This document shows positions 46,501 through 60,075 of a stretch of DNA of 64,000 bases, in pieces; the stretch's first letter is position 1; each line of letters starts with the position of its first letter. The notes under the pieces are model-generated. The model was not told where the DNA came from. It made no database searches and saw nothing but the letters and a program-made list of their open reading frames with translations. Both the position numbers and the translations under genes were made by a program. The stretch spans positions 8,604,520-8,668,519 of the forward strand of contig CM024176.1 in the NCBI GenBank assembly GCA_013433145.1, in the 5' to 3' direction. Origin of the DNA: Ascaris suum (lineage: Eukaryota; Nematoda; Chromadorea; Rhabditida; Ascarididae).

Positions 46501-47734
46501 CAGTAATTGAAAGAAACTACTCGGAAATTTGACTTATCCTAAGTGAGTGATGCTTAGAAATTTGAAATATGGAACGATGATCGAAAAAATAAAATGGCTA
46601 TTGAAAATTTTCTCAAAAATTATTCGAGAATTTTGTTGAAAGTAGCGCTTAATGCTTCTTATAATGAAATATTTGCTAGACATGTAATGATATCAATGAA
46701 AATTTAGCTGATTATGATTTAGGAGTTATACGATTTAATCGCATATCACTGAAAGGCTGCTTTCTTTGATAAAATATATAAGAATGTACAAATGAAACAA
46801 ACTGGAAAGGTATTTGCTTTCACCTTCCTTATGAGTATAAAACTGTATCTTTCTAAAATTGATGAACCGATTTGAAGGTTGTGATTCCGATTAATCCAAA
46901 GAAGCAAAGATTTCGATAACGAAATTTCGAATTCAAGTTCAGTCGTTTCTAAGTTCAAATTGTTGAGCAAATAAACGCATACATACGACAGTTACATATG
47001 CAAAATAACGATAATATGACGGTGATCTTTGCATATGCAAATTTACAACGCTACATACGAATAAACAGAGATTATTTCAGCTGAAAATTTTTCATGCATA
47101 AAACGCAACAATTTCGCAAAATGAAAAAAAAGGAACATTTAGTTTGGATAAAATGGGAATAACTCATAGAATGGTTTAGTTGTCAAGGCGGAAGTGGGAA
47201 TTTGTCCTACGGCAAATTGAACTATTCGCCGAAAATATTCGCGCATAAAAACAAGCGTAAAAGTGAGGCTGTGATTGTTCCACGCATTGATATCGATCTT
47301 TGGGCATTCAATCGCATCGAGATCAGCATGAATGACATATAAAATTCATTAAATCGGACGCCGCATCTGCAGTTTTGACTATGCGATGACGAAAAATAAA
47401 ATAATTAAAACAACTTTTATGCCAACGATAGTCGGGCAATACCAGAAAACATTTCCTATATTGTCTACGAAGATAAATGAAACGATGGAGCATCAAATCC
47501 GAATGGTTATTTTGAAGATGCCACTAATAGTTTAACGAGTATTTTTATAACTTTCTAATATAAAAATTAAACCGAATATTAATAAAACATTCGGTAGATG
47601 AAGATGTACAGCTAATTGCTGTACTCGACGACTAATGCAGAGAGTTTTGAAACCATTAGGTGGTAACTATTCTGCTCTTTACGCATCCATTGTTGAAAAA
47701 AATACGAACGTTGCATCGAAAAAAAAAATCTAAA
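43508..47734. other. Spacer between F-box copies B and C
   Basis: This is the upstream region of copy B (minus), with its promoter expected near the left end. No core element could be assigned. It holds the TTTGTCAAA and GCAAT repeats at 44.3-44.4 kb. Short plus-strand frames at 46374-46508 (MDPSYSKRLLIATLKAMTFE), about 47151-47340 (AVIVPRIDIDLWAFNRIEIS) and about 47415-47535 (MPTIVGQYQKTFPILSTKIN) look somewhat protein-like. They may be upstream pieces of copy C, but no exon borders fit. No F-box exon is visible on the plus strand. Confidence 0.4.
44341..44447. repeat. TTTGTCAAA copies and a (GCAAT)n microsatellite
   Basis: Four copies of TTTGTCAAA, itself a partial palindrome, lie at 44341-44390. 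A GCAAT pentanucleotide array follows at about 44421-44447, decaying to GCAGT and GCAAC at its right end. Confidence 0.85.
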
Positions 47735-49573
47735 TGAAGTTAATTTCTTGTAGAAAAATTTTTGAGCATAGAAAGATGACGATTAGCAAATATGCTTCAT
47801 ACAAGAGAGCGTTCGCAAAAAGGGTCTTTATCTGCGCGCAACCTTTTTACGTTTACGAAAATTTCAAAATCTTCTTGCAACTTGCTCGTAACAGGATTCC
47901 ACGATATCAGATATCTTTGCATAAGAGCCTTTAATCCCTACCACCCTGGCAGTTGAATAAAGAGAAGTAGCCGTTAACTCCTCTTATTGGCTCGTAACGC
48001 GCGAAATTTTCAGATGAAGAGAGTAAACATGTTCTATACAATCCTCGATAATACGTGAGTGATTTTTTGCACAAACAGTGGCAAAGAAACGGCTACAACA
48101 GTGAAAGAGATTGTTATAGCGAGAAACTTTTAATAGAAGCACGATGATATTTTACGAATCACAAAAACTGCAAATATATTCTTGCAAAAATTAAATTTAA
48201 AAGCGATATGATATAGTGAACGACTTTGAGCGAATCTTTTTATTTATTGCGGATATATCAGATATAGATGAAAGCATCTATAGAATCTCAAGCAATAATT
48301 CACGAGGAAATTAATAAAAAGTTGATCCGGTTGATCCGATTACAGTGACAGTTGGAAAGTTTCAAACGGATGGCAAAGGAAGCACCTTCACGAAAATGCA
48401 TCTATCGTTCCATTGGCAAAAACCTGCGAATACGTGCTTTAGAATGGATGCGATGCGTCATGATCGACATTTAGTTGTCACTGATATTGGTAAGAAGTAT
48501 TGCTGTACTGATCCAAAAAATCAAATGACATGAACAGTTGTAAAAGATTGGCATCAAGGATATGAGATAAGTTTGGAGTAGTACTACTTAGAAATTTCAA
48601 TTAATTCATAAAATTTCAAGAAGAAGACTTTAAAAAATCTTTCAAATAATTCTATGAAACGAATATATCAATCGTATATTCATATATAAAGAGTGAATAA
48701 ATTATGCGGCACTGAAATATATAAATTATAGAGCTTTAATAGAAATAATTCAACAAAAACACTTCTCTTTATTTTTACGCTTAGAAATCGAGCAAAATTC
48801 ATATCAGCGTTTTAGGAAATAAAATTGAGGAAGTTTTTCAATTGCATTCATTGCATCGTTACAAATCGAATCATCGCCGATCGCAATTTTTCTCGAACGA
48901 TTTTTCGAAATTCTTATTGAATCATATAGGACATAAAAATTTTGTCGATTTTTTGATGCATTTCAAACGCCCACCTAAAATGAATTTTATGTCAATCACA
49001 CTATCACGTCAACAATTCTCGAGCAAACGCGCCAACAATCACTGATTGCAAAATCACAATCAAAAAATCTATTACGTAATCAAAATGTTAGACGTTTTGT
49101 AATTGACAGTTCTGGCGAAATGCCAAAAAAAAACTATTTCAATTAGTGGTTTGATTGGTCAATATTGATATGCAAATTTTAAAGTGAGCTATTGATGTGC
49201 AAAAAAAAAACGCATTGTTAGAATTTATGAAAATCCAATAAAACTTGCACAGTGGTGAAAGCGCATCAACTTTACACAGGAGAGGCATATTGTCAGACTT
49301 GTTTTCTGCAGGCATATTTCTACAGTGCATTCAAATAGCGCCAGGACGACAATATTGTTAGATTTATTTTTTGCCAAGTACCATAAATTTCACAAGCATA
49401 TAAGTTACGTCTAAGTTGAGTGCCCATAAAAGATAAATCTGCGATTTTCAGGGTTACTGAAAAAAGTTGGAGCGCATGAAGGAGAGCCATACATCGAAGT
49501 TCAGCTATGTGATTGGTTGATCAAAGGATGTGCAGATACAAATCCCTTATTCCATCGCAACAGGCAAAAATGA
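47735..49573 (+). CDS. F-box-family receptor region, copy C (partial or pseudogene)
   Basis: Three exons chain in phase: 48346-48489 (includes FTKMHLSFHWQKPANTCFRM), 48816-49007 (63 codons; includes VDFLMHFKRPPKMNFMSITL) and the terminal exon 49452-49573 (LLKKVGAHEGEPYIEVQLCD then a stop after NRQK). The first resembles exon 6 and the second exon 7 of F-box copies A and B in length (192 against 183 nt) and in the K-R-x-P-K block. An upstream frame at 47734-47934 (RVFICAQPFYVYENFKIFLQ) resembles their exon 4. Terminal exon C is much shorter than in A and B (40 against about 100 codons). The GTCAAC donor at 49008 is weak. No F-box exon was found, so this may be a divergent gene with a distant first exon or a decayed copy. 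Confidence 0.45.
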
Positions 49574-50306
49574 AGCCACTATAACAATGCTGGAAAACGA
49601 TCAGGATGAACTAGTCAGATTTCGCTTGAAATCTTATTTATATATCTTATAAAGCCTAGTTTGAGATATACCATTTTTTCGCACTATAAAAGCGACTGAA
49701 GAAGCTATGATGGAAAAAGGCTTAAAGCAAGGTCGCAATCCAAAACGTTGGAGGCTATGTTCTGTTGTTGACACCAAATGTTGGCGATAATAGTTTGCGC
49801 TAGCGTAAAAAACGTACATATCAAGGAGTGTGAAAAGCTTATAGATGTTGGAGAATGTGGAATGCTGCGACACTGCTGCATGCGACATTTGCGCGGCACG
49901 AATATGAACCAAACTGCCATCAATGTCGTGATTTGTGCGCCTAAGTGCTCGAGCAGATCGTATTGATGTAGTCAGCGAGCAAGATTGAGCTGTGGAGGTG
50001 ACACTAGGCGACAGTCGTTCGCAGAAAGTTTGACAGCTGGTTTAGCACGGCTATGAGCGCCAATCAGATGTCAAATTCAGGACTTAGAAGCTCACCAAGA
50101 CGTACGTGTCAAAAACACACCGCATGTAGCGCCCCTAACGCACCCAACAGCTCTGACGGCCATTGAACTCACCAGATTCACCCTCCAACGACTCCTGCAG
50201 TCCAGTGCTGTATTCATTTCGTTTGATGCACGGCATCGCTTGAAATGCCCTTTACAACAAAACGATTTTTGTTAAATACTGCTCATCGATTGCAGATCTC
50301 GGTATG

Positions 50307-50424
<118 letters not shown>

Positions 50425-53400
50425 AAACATTGGAAAGAGTTGCAGAAGATGCACAGTGAGGGTAACATGGGAAGAACTGAATATAGCATCACATTTGTCC
50501 TATAAACTATAGCCAACAAATGTCTTAGAGACTCTAAAAACGAGGCCGCTAAAGTGCTTTGAGATGTATATGTTTCTTTTTCAACTAATATCAGAGCAAT
50601 TGATCCAAGCGCAAATTACAGACCTTTTGTGCTAAGAGTAAATCTCAAGAAAACGCAACATTGAAGAGGCTTTCACTCATTTATCGGCTATGCATAAAAG
50701 GATGTTCGAATTGAGCTGCGTTAAGCATCCTGGTGGAATATCTTATCGTGAGGACTAGCTCATCACGTCTTCAATTTTGCCATGAATGAGTATGCATGTC
50801 TGTTGGGTTAGGTCATGCCTGTGATCTATCTGCTCGAGCTATTCATCTGATAACCAAGATTGGAACAAATAAGTGAGTGAAAATAAGCGAGGAGATAATA
50901 GGAAGGGTTCGCACATCGTTCACTTGTAGCAATTGGATCAATCAGGCAAGCAGAATAAACAAATATTTAGAAACAATGATTTATCCTTCACACAAGAGCT
51001 TTGTTAGCAAGCCGGGGGCAAAATTTCGGTTTTACTCTGGATGCGTGCATTTGAACAACAATATATCTGTGAAAATTTCATATCGCCTTTGACTGATCAC
51101 CTCTCATCAGGAATACGTGTTGCTGGCCATCGCCTATATGCGCGCGTACGTGTGCATGGTTATTTGAGTAAGGAGTTAGCATTCAACGAGTAGAGATGTT
51201 TCTACCACTTATCTTGACAATCGAATTTTCGTTTTTGATAGTTACTATGCAACCAAAGGCTTAATCGCTCGGAGAGAAAATTTGAACATACTTCAAGACC
51301 ATAATCTAATGTTCCATGGATGCCCGGTAGTGTTTCATTAGGCTGGTAATCAATCAAGCTATGAAGCTTAAAGCAGTTTAGAGCAAAGATTAGAGTGCAT
51401 AAAAGTGCTGTTGCACATCTTTATGGGCATACACCAAATTTCGTTTCCGTAGCTCCTTTGATCGGTGAGAGGAAACTGTTGGATGCAAACTTCTACACAT
51501 ACCGAGGCATATCACGCTTAGCATATACCTTGAAGAAAATCTATAACAAAAAACGCATAGGAACGCGTTGTCTGTTAAGTAAGCTGATATTAGATTAGAC
51601 ATGAAGATATCTGAGCGTAATCGACGTGCGATAGTTCACTGAATGACGGGTCGCTTACCGAAGTTGAGGTGAGACACAATCACGATAGCACAAAGGGGCC
51701 GAGAGAGGGGGCAGCCGACGAGCGGCAACATTAAAGGGTATTTGAGTTGTCTGATATTGAGGGCCGCAAAACGAAGTAAAAGTCAAATGAAAGAAAAGTT
51801 GCGAATAATTTACAATAATGGCGCACGTGAAAACGCCCATCATCCCATACAAAACAATAAATGCTAAAAAAAGAAAACGACGCCATCAACCGAAAAGATG
51901 TCAAATGAGGCGCCTTGCTTACACAGACGAATTATGTCAGATTTATGAGCAAATTATAGCGCAAAAGGCTGACGCATAACAGATTCACCTGTCGTTATTA
52001 GTGTCGTAAATACGTTAATCCCAACGCTTAAATCAACGATCATCGTCTATAGGCACGATGACATGAAATGAACAGGTGTACTGATAAATGCTACCTCATC
52101 GTGATATCTAGTGACGAGATTATATCCTCATATGGGTTTCGATGGAAACAAGTTAGTCGCCACAGTGGTAGTTTAAATTTTTTATCAACAATTTCTCGTC
52201 GATTCATCGTTATCTTTTTACACGGTCTTCTAACTTGAAAAAGGCGCAACTCAGCGATAGAATTTTAATGACCACAGAACCATTTCCGTCGTCGATGTGA
52301 CACACTTTAATCGCTTCCTATAAATTGCATTGATCATGAAATTTCAGTATCACGTAGAAAAAAAATTTTCCTGCTCATTTTTGGCATTTTTCTTCTCTTC
52401 GAGGACTTATGCGAGGAAAAAAATTTCAAATAGTATTATCCCAAAAGAACGTATTGATTTGGTTTTTGTTATCTTTTTTACTAGGAATTTATAACGAAGG
52501 GCAAAAATTGATGCAGTCAAGTAAAAGCTGGGCAACATGTGCGGAGATATAAAGAGACTGCTGTGGCTTCCTATAAGGAATGGACAAGAATTAGGACGAA
52601 CTGGATAAATTTAAAGGGTAGATTATATTGAGCTTCAGCTAAAATAGGCTGTGGCTTTAAATAGACGGTGAGTTGAAAATGTTGGACAACGAGAATTTAA
52701 TATTTTTCTATCACAGCTACACTTCGAAAGATTGGTAGTAATCTGACATCATTGATAAAGAACAACAGAGAGTGGAAAATACTTCAGATTTATCGTCTTA
52801 ACTCCACTCTAACTATTGCTAAAAAGTGAACGATATGCAAAGCTTTTGATCGGTGTAATCCATAACGAGTTGGACAAAAGGAAACCATAGAGAGATTCAT
52901 AAATTTTAGGCCTTTAATCAGAATGGGCAAATACAGCATTTCCAAGAAGTTAATCAAAAAATTTAGCGACTCTAGTAGTTGGGGAATAAAGGATTCAGTA
53001 AATTACTTCTTATTTAATATGTATTACATTAAAACATCGCTCTTTTTCATTCGGCTATTAGACCGAATCTTACTGTGATCTCCAGTGCGAAAATTTGAAA
53101 GCTTCACTGGCTGATAACTGAGATTGCAAGATAACAATCCTAAACCACACAAAGCAGTCAAGAAAGCCGGTTGACGACTCCACTTTCAAAATTTTCGCCT
53201 TTTTGTCAAACTCTTTGATAAGTGATAGATGGCAAACATACGGATACGGTAAAAATATAGACTAAATTCTTTGCAAGCGGCGGATTCTTTACTATGTGAA
53301 GGCGTCGCGTCGATGGAACTCGTCGAGTTCAGCCATTATTTCTGATCAATTTATAGCCACTCTGACCAAACACTATTGCTTATCATCACCAAACTACTAG

Positions 53401-56328
53401 GTTCACACAGCTCAGTTGTCGATTAAACGTTCAAGATTCCCATACTCTTGAGTGTAAATATTTGCCAACTGAACGTATGATTAGTGATGCGAATAATTTT
53501 CGGTCATGCTGACTAACGTTTTTGTCAATGTGGTCAAATATACATATCTACAACGATATTAGACTATGTTCATTTTAGAAATTTAAGCAGAATCTCCAAA
53601 TTTATAGAATACAAACTTATAGAAAGTTTTAAAATCACAAAAATAGAGAAGATTATTACCGGATAGTGCCTTCAAACAGTTTCTGCAGTCTTTTAAACGA
53701 TTCGTGCAGCAAGAAGAGCAATTGCATCACACGTTCACATATTGTAATATTGTGCTGCACGATGGATTCATACCTTTAGCGGAATAGCGGCGCCAGAGGA
53801 CCTGATTCAGTGTGCTTTCACACTTGCCCCAGAGTTTTTTTTTTCGACTTGTTCGGTCGTCTTAAAATTCTTGTGGAAATGATTTGTTTTTCGGCGACTC
53901 TGGATGTAAAGCGAAAAAGCGATCAGCTTCGATGTAAGCAAATCTTTAAGCACACGTAAAACATCTATAACAAATTTCAGTTTACTAGATCACCATGAAT
54001 TAACGGAAAAAGGATGAGGGACACTCGATGCTGTTGGTTGTACCTGAGAACTTTCATAACGCTAGCTACGATGATTTTCAAATTAGGACTGTGGGAAAGA
54101 TTCAAGGAAAAACTTTTGAATTATAGGTGATGCTCTGCTGCTCATGCTATATTGGGTATCATCAAGGCGGAAAATTCTTCATTGCAGAATCCTCAATAGT
54201 ATAGTCCATTGGCTTCATAGACTTTGTTGTGCGCGCTGCAAGCAGTTTTCTTTTCAAGTACAAGTCGTGCATAAACAACCTAGTTAATCTGGTATTTCAC
54301 CAACAACACTGCTTCAGCTAAAGCCACGTAACTGAAACGAAGCTCGGGACCGATGCAGATATCTAGAGAACTTTTGGAAAAACGGCGAAGGTCACACTTT
54401 CTTCGCAAGGCCTACCTTCTTACTTCTTTCTTTTATACTGAAATCATAGTTAGACGAAACAGCTTCTCGTTCGAATGATGTCGCTAGAGCTTCGTAAGCA
54501 TTCATTCACTAAATGAACCTTTAAAATTGCATAAGCAATAAGCATAGCTGCAGAAACTGGCCGACAAGCAACATCGATTATCTGATTCAAGTTGAGATTA
54601 CGAGCAGCTGATTTTCTTTGGGCAAGTTGAAAAGCGCACTACAATAATCGTCGTTTTCAAAGTTCATTTTCTTGCGCATTTGATACTTTTAGTTGATTTT
54701 TGATTGGTTAATGTGATTTCCAATGGAACTAAAACAATAGCTACAAAAGATCTTCCATTTGGATGCTCTGACAGCTGCACAAGAAGGCATCCCCATTTTA
54801 TGTGTTAAAAGAACAATATCCACATGAGAATAGTCCAGAGATGGAGTCATATGCAATCTGACTAAGATCTCCGATTTTAGAGCTGAGGCGTTCCTTTCAG
54901 AATATCGATGTTTGGAAAATGCAGCATCCTCCTCCCTTTTCCTTTAAATGTCAAGAAATCATAGGGTATTAGCAACTTCTTATTCTTTGAACGATCTTGA
55001 CAGAATTAGAGGAACATTTTAGTAATATGCAAACCTATGAATTCATTTACTAGCAACGTAAATGTTCGAAAATTGTAAAGGATACTCTCAAAACGAAATA
55101 TTAAATGTCAATCAAACGTTACGCAGCATTTCACTGTAATGATTTGCGAAGATTGATAATAGAGTGACCTGCATTCTAAAAACACCAACCAATGAACATG
55201 ATGCTCAGGTCTCAGTGTTTCATATGCTTTAATAAAACGAATGAACGAGGAAAGAAGGATTCCGACTTTGCTGCTTAGATATGGTGGCTTAGACTAGGCT
55301 ATCGAAAGAGACGCTTACTATGCAATGGCCTTCAGAGTTTCGATCGTCATCTGATCGTCAACGCTTCACTCATTTCAAGAACTGAACAGCTGCCGTTCGA
55401 GAAAACCAATAGAGTGAAAGTTTTTGGCAGCAAAATGATCAAGATGGCAGCAAAAGATATTAGAACGCATTCGTGGGATACAGCTGAAGTCCAACGAAAC
55501 ATAATATACTGCTCTATTCTATACAAAGCTATTTGAATAGGAAAACACAGCCTTAAAGTAAAGTCTAAGTAGGAAAAGTTCGCAGCTAAACGATACGGTT
55601 AGTGTGATTTCAATACGAAGCACACGAGCTTGAAATAAATCTACACTAAGCTTTTATACTCCTTCCGGTTTCTTAAGCATGTGTAACTTTTAAGAACGAT
55701 CGCTGCAAGTGAATAATATATAGCATAACTGAGGAAATATTCTTGAAACAAGAAATAAAAGTTTTTCAATGCTACCCTTGAAAATAAGTGTTCGAAATAA
55801 ACGGGCCAAGTGAGTCAAATGACAGTTGTTATTCACGTAGTTTGCTAAGTACGAATAAGACGCATGTCTGCAATATAGTTGTTTCTATAAACTACGTCAT
55901 TTCCTGTTGATCGAGGGAAATGACGCTATTCCTGATAACAGCAATGACTGCGTTTTTTCTTGCCGTCCACTTATTCTCTCCTCAAATAGTATGATCATTT
56001 TTTCAAAAAGCACGTTTAAACCTCACGCATATTTAAGCATTAATAAAGCATATTTAAGAGCAACAATAAAGCCTTAAAGCATTTACTACATGTTAAGAAT
56101 TACGTCTAGTTTTAAAAAGCACGCTGGTCTGCAAGTGCAGAAGTGTTGAGGTTGAAAGTGCGAGCAAACCTCTTCTCGTCGCACCCGCATTGCCTAGCAC
56201 CAAGCTGCCTATTCATTCTATGACACTATCCGGTTGTCATCCCATATCACTATAAGCTGCACCACAGCAGTAGGCGGAATTTTAGGATTGATATAATCGC
56301 TAGAGGGAGTTCGTATATCATTCGTAAA

Positions 56329-56656
56329 GATGTCACTGCGCTGTAAAGTGGCAATCCGTCAAGAAGCATAGCACTATAGTAAATACGTTCGTCATTGGGC
56401 TTCCCATTTTGCGAGGTTGTCGAGCAACATCATCCTCGTATTCAACATGATGGCGACAGACATATCATGCGCACGCTTATTTGACTTTAGGGTTTTTTCG
56501 TGATGAATAGCATCCGACGTTAAGAAAGCATCATCGTCATGTCGCAAACAATGCTCGTTGGCTTATGTGATGTCCGCTTGCATAAAGCTAAGCATTAGCT
56601 GAAGCAAAACCACGTGAAACGAAGTGTCATAGCGGTGTGAAGCGGCAATCCGTCAA
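56329..56656 (+). repeat. Duplicated 35-bp motif about 293 bp apart
   Basis: A motif containing GGCAATCCGTCAA occurs at 56329-56362 and 56622-56656. Roughly 28 of 35 positions match by eye. Sequence between the copies is dissimilar. It may be an old segmental or element duplication. Confidence 0.5.
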
Positions 56657-56689
56657 ATGCTGCGTGCATGTATTTCAATAGTAAGTGCG

Positions 56690-56752
56690 ATATGTGTGTA
56701 TATGTGTATGTATGTATGTGTATGCGTGTATGCGTGTGTGTGCGTATGTGTG
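56690..56752. repeat. Compound TG/TA/CG dinucleotide tract
   Basis: Alternating purine-pyrimidine sequence (TGTGTATATGTGTATG and variants), an imperfect microsatellite. Confidence 0.85.
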
Positions 56753-57267
56753 TGAGAGCGAAGAGGCTCTCAGTTCATAGCGCACTGTGTGCCGATGTGT
56801 CAATAGCATATATCATTTTGATATATTAGCAATATATATATCAAATGATATTGTCGTCCATTCAAATTCTAAAACGAGTACGCATTGCACCCGTTACCAA
56901 TCGCTCACAAAGTAAAACCTCAAAAACGCCCGTTTGCCTCTCTTCCACTGTCTCTCGTTTGCCTTCCCACATCACTGACAAAGCATCAGAACACTCACTT
57001 ATTTTTCGTCTCTCATTTACAAATAGTGAAAATTTATTCGTTCTTGTATGCTATGCTAATTAGTTATCCGAGGGACCTCTGTATGAGCATAAAATAGACT
57101 TGCGAGAAATTTATGAGACAAAACATTTAGAAATCAAGCAACAGTTATTATATGTCAAAAAATTAAAAAAACAAAAAGCATTTTAGCAAATTCTTTCATT
57201 AACTAACACCGTTTAATAAATTGGCAACAAATACTTGGTCATATTCAATAAAAGAACTAAATTTTAG

Positions 57268-57542
57268 TCGAACAAATGACTGAAACCCTTCGCAAAAAAT
57301 TTTCTTCCAGCATTTTTACGAGTCAAACAGTTGTAAAATATTGTTTAATGCAAGAATATTTAAGTGCCCGAAATGCAAGAGACTCGAAAAGCACAAATTT
57401 TTGGATCCACCTCAGTGGCACGCTCAGTTATTTTTGTCATTTATTGTCGAATGATTTCATGAAATCGTTTCTTGAAATCGGCCTTTACGTCGAAAAAGGG
57501 AATGCAAGAGAGTGCAACCCTAAGCGCTTAATTCCGAGCTGA
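57268..57542 (+). CDS. Candidate terminal exon, unknown protein
   Basis: An acceptor (CTAAATTTTAG) leads into 275 nt open to TGA at 57540, starting after phase 1 and encoding 90 residues. It includes EQMTETLRKKFSSSIFTSQT, then FLEIGLYVEKGNARECNPKR near the end. An internal ATG (57276) could be a start instead. Composition is protein-like, with charged and aromatic residues spread evenly. No family is recognised and no partner exon was found. Confidence 0.35.
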
Positions 57543-60075
57543 AATTTATGTGCCAATCTGATGCTGAGGTACAGCGACGACCATCTGTGCCATCAAAAAA
57601 TCAAAAATTCATGTTCTTTAACCTCACTCCAATCAATGGTACAGACAAAATAGACAAAATTGCTACTTAAATGCAAATTTGTAGAGCAGCGTACAAATTG
57701 TAAGCGGAAAGTTTTTGATGAAGACACATACAAAAGTTGTATAAGATAATGAAAATGCTGATTATATTCGATATGCATAATTAAAAATCGTCAACGTCAT
57801 CAAGGGCTCCATAGTAATCTTTGAATGGAATTCAAAAGAGTGAAAAAAAAGCGAAATTTCCACGGATAGTGAGGCTCTTTGCATTATTTGTTGATACGTG
57901 CACGTTGTGCATCATGTAACCTGTTTATTCGTCACAATGTGAATCGACGATAGACGATTCGGGTACGCTAGACAACCATAGAGCCGGAAATTCGATGGAT
58001 CCAGGAGTAGTTAGAAATAGAAAATTTTATTAACATGAATTTTGTACGGCAGTGATAACATTTTTGTGGCACATGAAGATAAATGATGAAGCAAGAGATA
58101 AATGAGTATAAATTTCACTAGTATGATTTTTGCATGGCAATATATGCCTTCTTTACGATAATGCCAAATAAGTAAGTGCCCATAAGGCATTTACATAATG
58201 AATAAAAAATGAAGGTTTAGTTCCATTGAGCGTAGTTATTGTGGGCGAGATATTAAGCATAGGTTATAGTGTTGTAGGCAAAACTATTATGTTTTCGCAT
58301 GAAGCTATCACAACGACAACGGCAAATACTTTTTATCTGGCACGAAATCTCACCACTGCCAAGAAGAACAATTTATTGGAAGAAATTCTTTTTAACGTTG
58401 GCAAAAAACATTTTTCGTCAAGAATTTTCCTCTTCACAGCCAAAAAAATTCCTTCATACAATTAATAATTTTTTCGTGGTTACCGAACCTGATATGATCT
58501 GACTATTTTATCCATAATCAAGACATCTGGTATATCATTTCACCACATCCTTCTTGCATCTTTCTTCCCACTCATTTTTCCCAATAGAAACGTCACAGGC
58601 AATTTGCAGGCGCAAATGATTTCAGCTAAAAAAATCCATATCGGGTTGGCGGAGGGGGGTAGGGAACGAGGAGAAAGAAGAGGGTAGGAAGGTGAAGCTT
58701 TGACGTTTGCAACTGATAAACATCGCAAGAGTAAGTAGCATCAATAAAATTATTGCAATGAACAAAAAAGATACATTTTTAGAGTGTTGTTTTCCAGACG
58801 AATGAACACGTCAGATGATCTCCGAAAACAAAGGGGGGGAAGACGCTGAAAGAAATATGCAGGCTGTTTTGGTTATGGTAAGCGTTACCGCAGTACAAGA
58901 GAAAAAAATAGATATTCACACGAAAAAAAAGTTTTATACAAACAACAAAAAGAATTCAATAAATATTTAGAGCCTTTTAGCGACAGAAAAAAAATACCTG
59001 TCATCAAATCGCTTTTGCGAACAAAGCAGAAAGGTGGGAAGAAATATATGCATCTATAGACTATCAGAAAAGATCTCATTACTTCTTCTGACACTCATGC
59101 AATTGCTTACCTGTTTGAGGTAATAGAACATCTCGGGAAGTGAGGTGAACCGAAGAAAATATACTCATATGTCATGTAATTTGTCTACGAAACAGTACCT
59201 CAACACACAACTGTTGAAATTTGCGCTCGCTATGCAATGGGCAAAATAATATGCAAAGATGACAAAATGAAATAGAAGTCTCACTAAGAGTAACGCTGCA
59301 CGAAATTAGGCCCCATAAGCGCAGTGGTCGTCTAAACGTTGCAATGCGTATGCAGCCGCCCAAAGGTCATTTGAATGCGTTGATAAAGCATTTATCATAA
59401 CTCTTTGAATACACATCCGCGAAATAATTAGCAATAAGCTCATGTGAACAAAAACCGATTCCTTAACAGGCATGCTGTATTATAACCGGATATAGCCGGT
59501 ATGCTTGTTTTTTTCTTTTTAATTTAACGAAAGAATAGCGATGGTGAGTGGTCAAGAATTCAACCGTCGATTAGTGTAACCCAAAGTGTTGACCAACATA
59601 AGTTTTGTTGGTCGGAAATGGACAAAAATCCGGCATTTCTATTAGATGTATTCTATGAGTAGCCAGCCCTTTTCCACACAGAAGTTTCGATGAATTCGGC
59701 TCTGAGCGATTGCAAATGTGCAGCAATTTCGGCGAAGAGCTTAAGATTGGTGGCGTGAGTCGTGTTGAATTGCCGTTGACGTGTATTGTGCAGTCATGCA
59801 GAAATCGTTGTGTTGATGTTACAACGATGATTTTCGACGCACTTCTTATACTGTGAGATGCACATTGAAAATGTATTTGACACGCTCCATTATGCGCATA
59901 CAATGCTTCTCAAAATGTACAAGCGCATCTCTTCATAGTCATTCTGGTGAGTTTTTATGCTTTTATCCTGTTCCCAGCAGGATTGAAAGGATAAGCGATG
60001 AGGATTTTTGAAGGAGCAGGTGAATCTTTCGCTTCCCATATCCATGAAGAAGGAATAGATCGGCTCCAATTGAAG
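57543..60075. other. Intergenic region with competing frames on both strands
   Basis: Frames at plus 58226-58465 and minus 59363-59172 are unrecognised. At 59571-59903 a minus frame of 110 codons is open, while the plus strand has protein-like reading in the same place (FDEFGSERLQMCSNFGEELK, then CRNRCVDVTTMIFDA). I cannot decide which strand, if either, is coding. The plus pieces may be upstream exons of the gene ending at 60260. A purine-rich G tract lies near 58.65 kb. Confidence 0.35.

Noticed and set aside
52040..52115. TGAGGTAGCATT on the minus strand within an 8-bp inverted repeat (CACGATGA...TCATCGTG)
   Set aside because: Only the outer 8 bp pair. The seed region itself would be in the loop, unlike a let-7 precursor.
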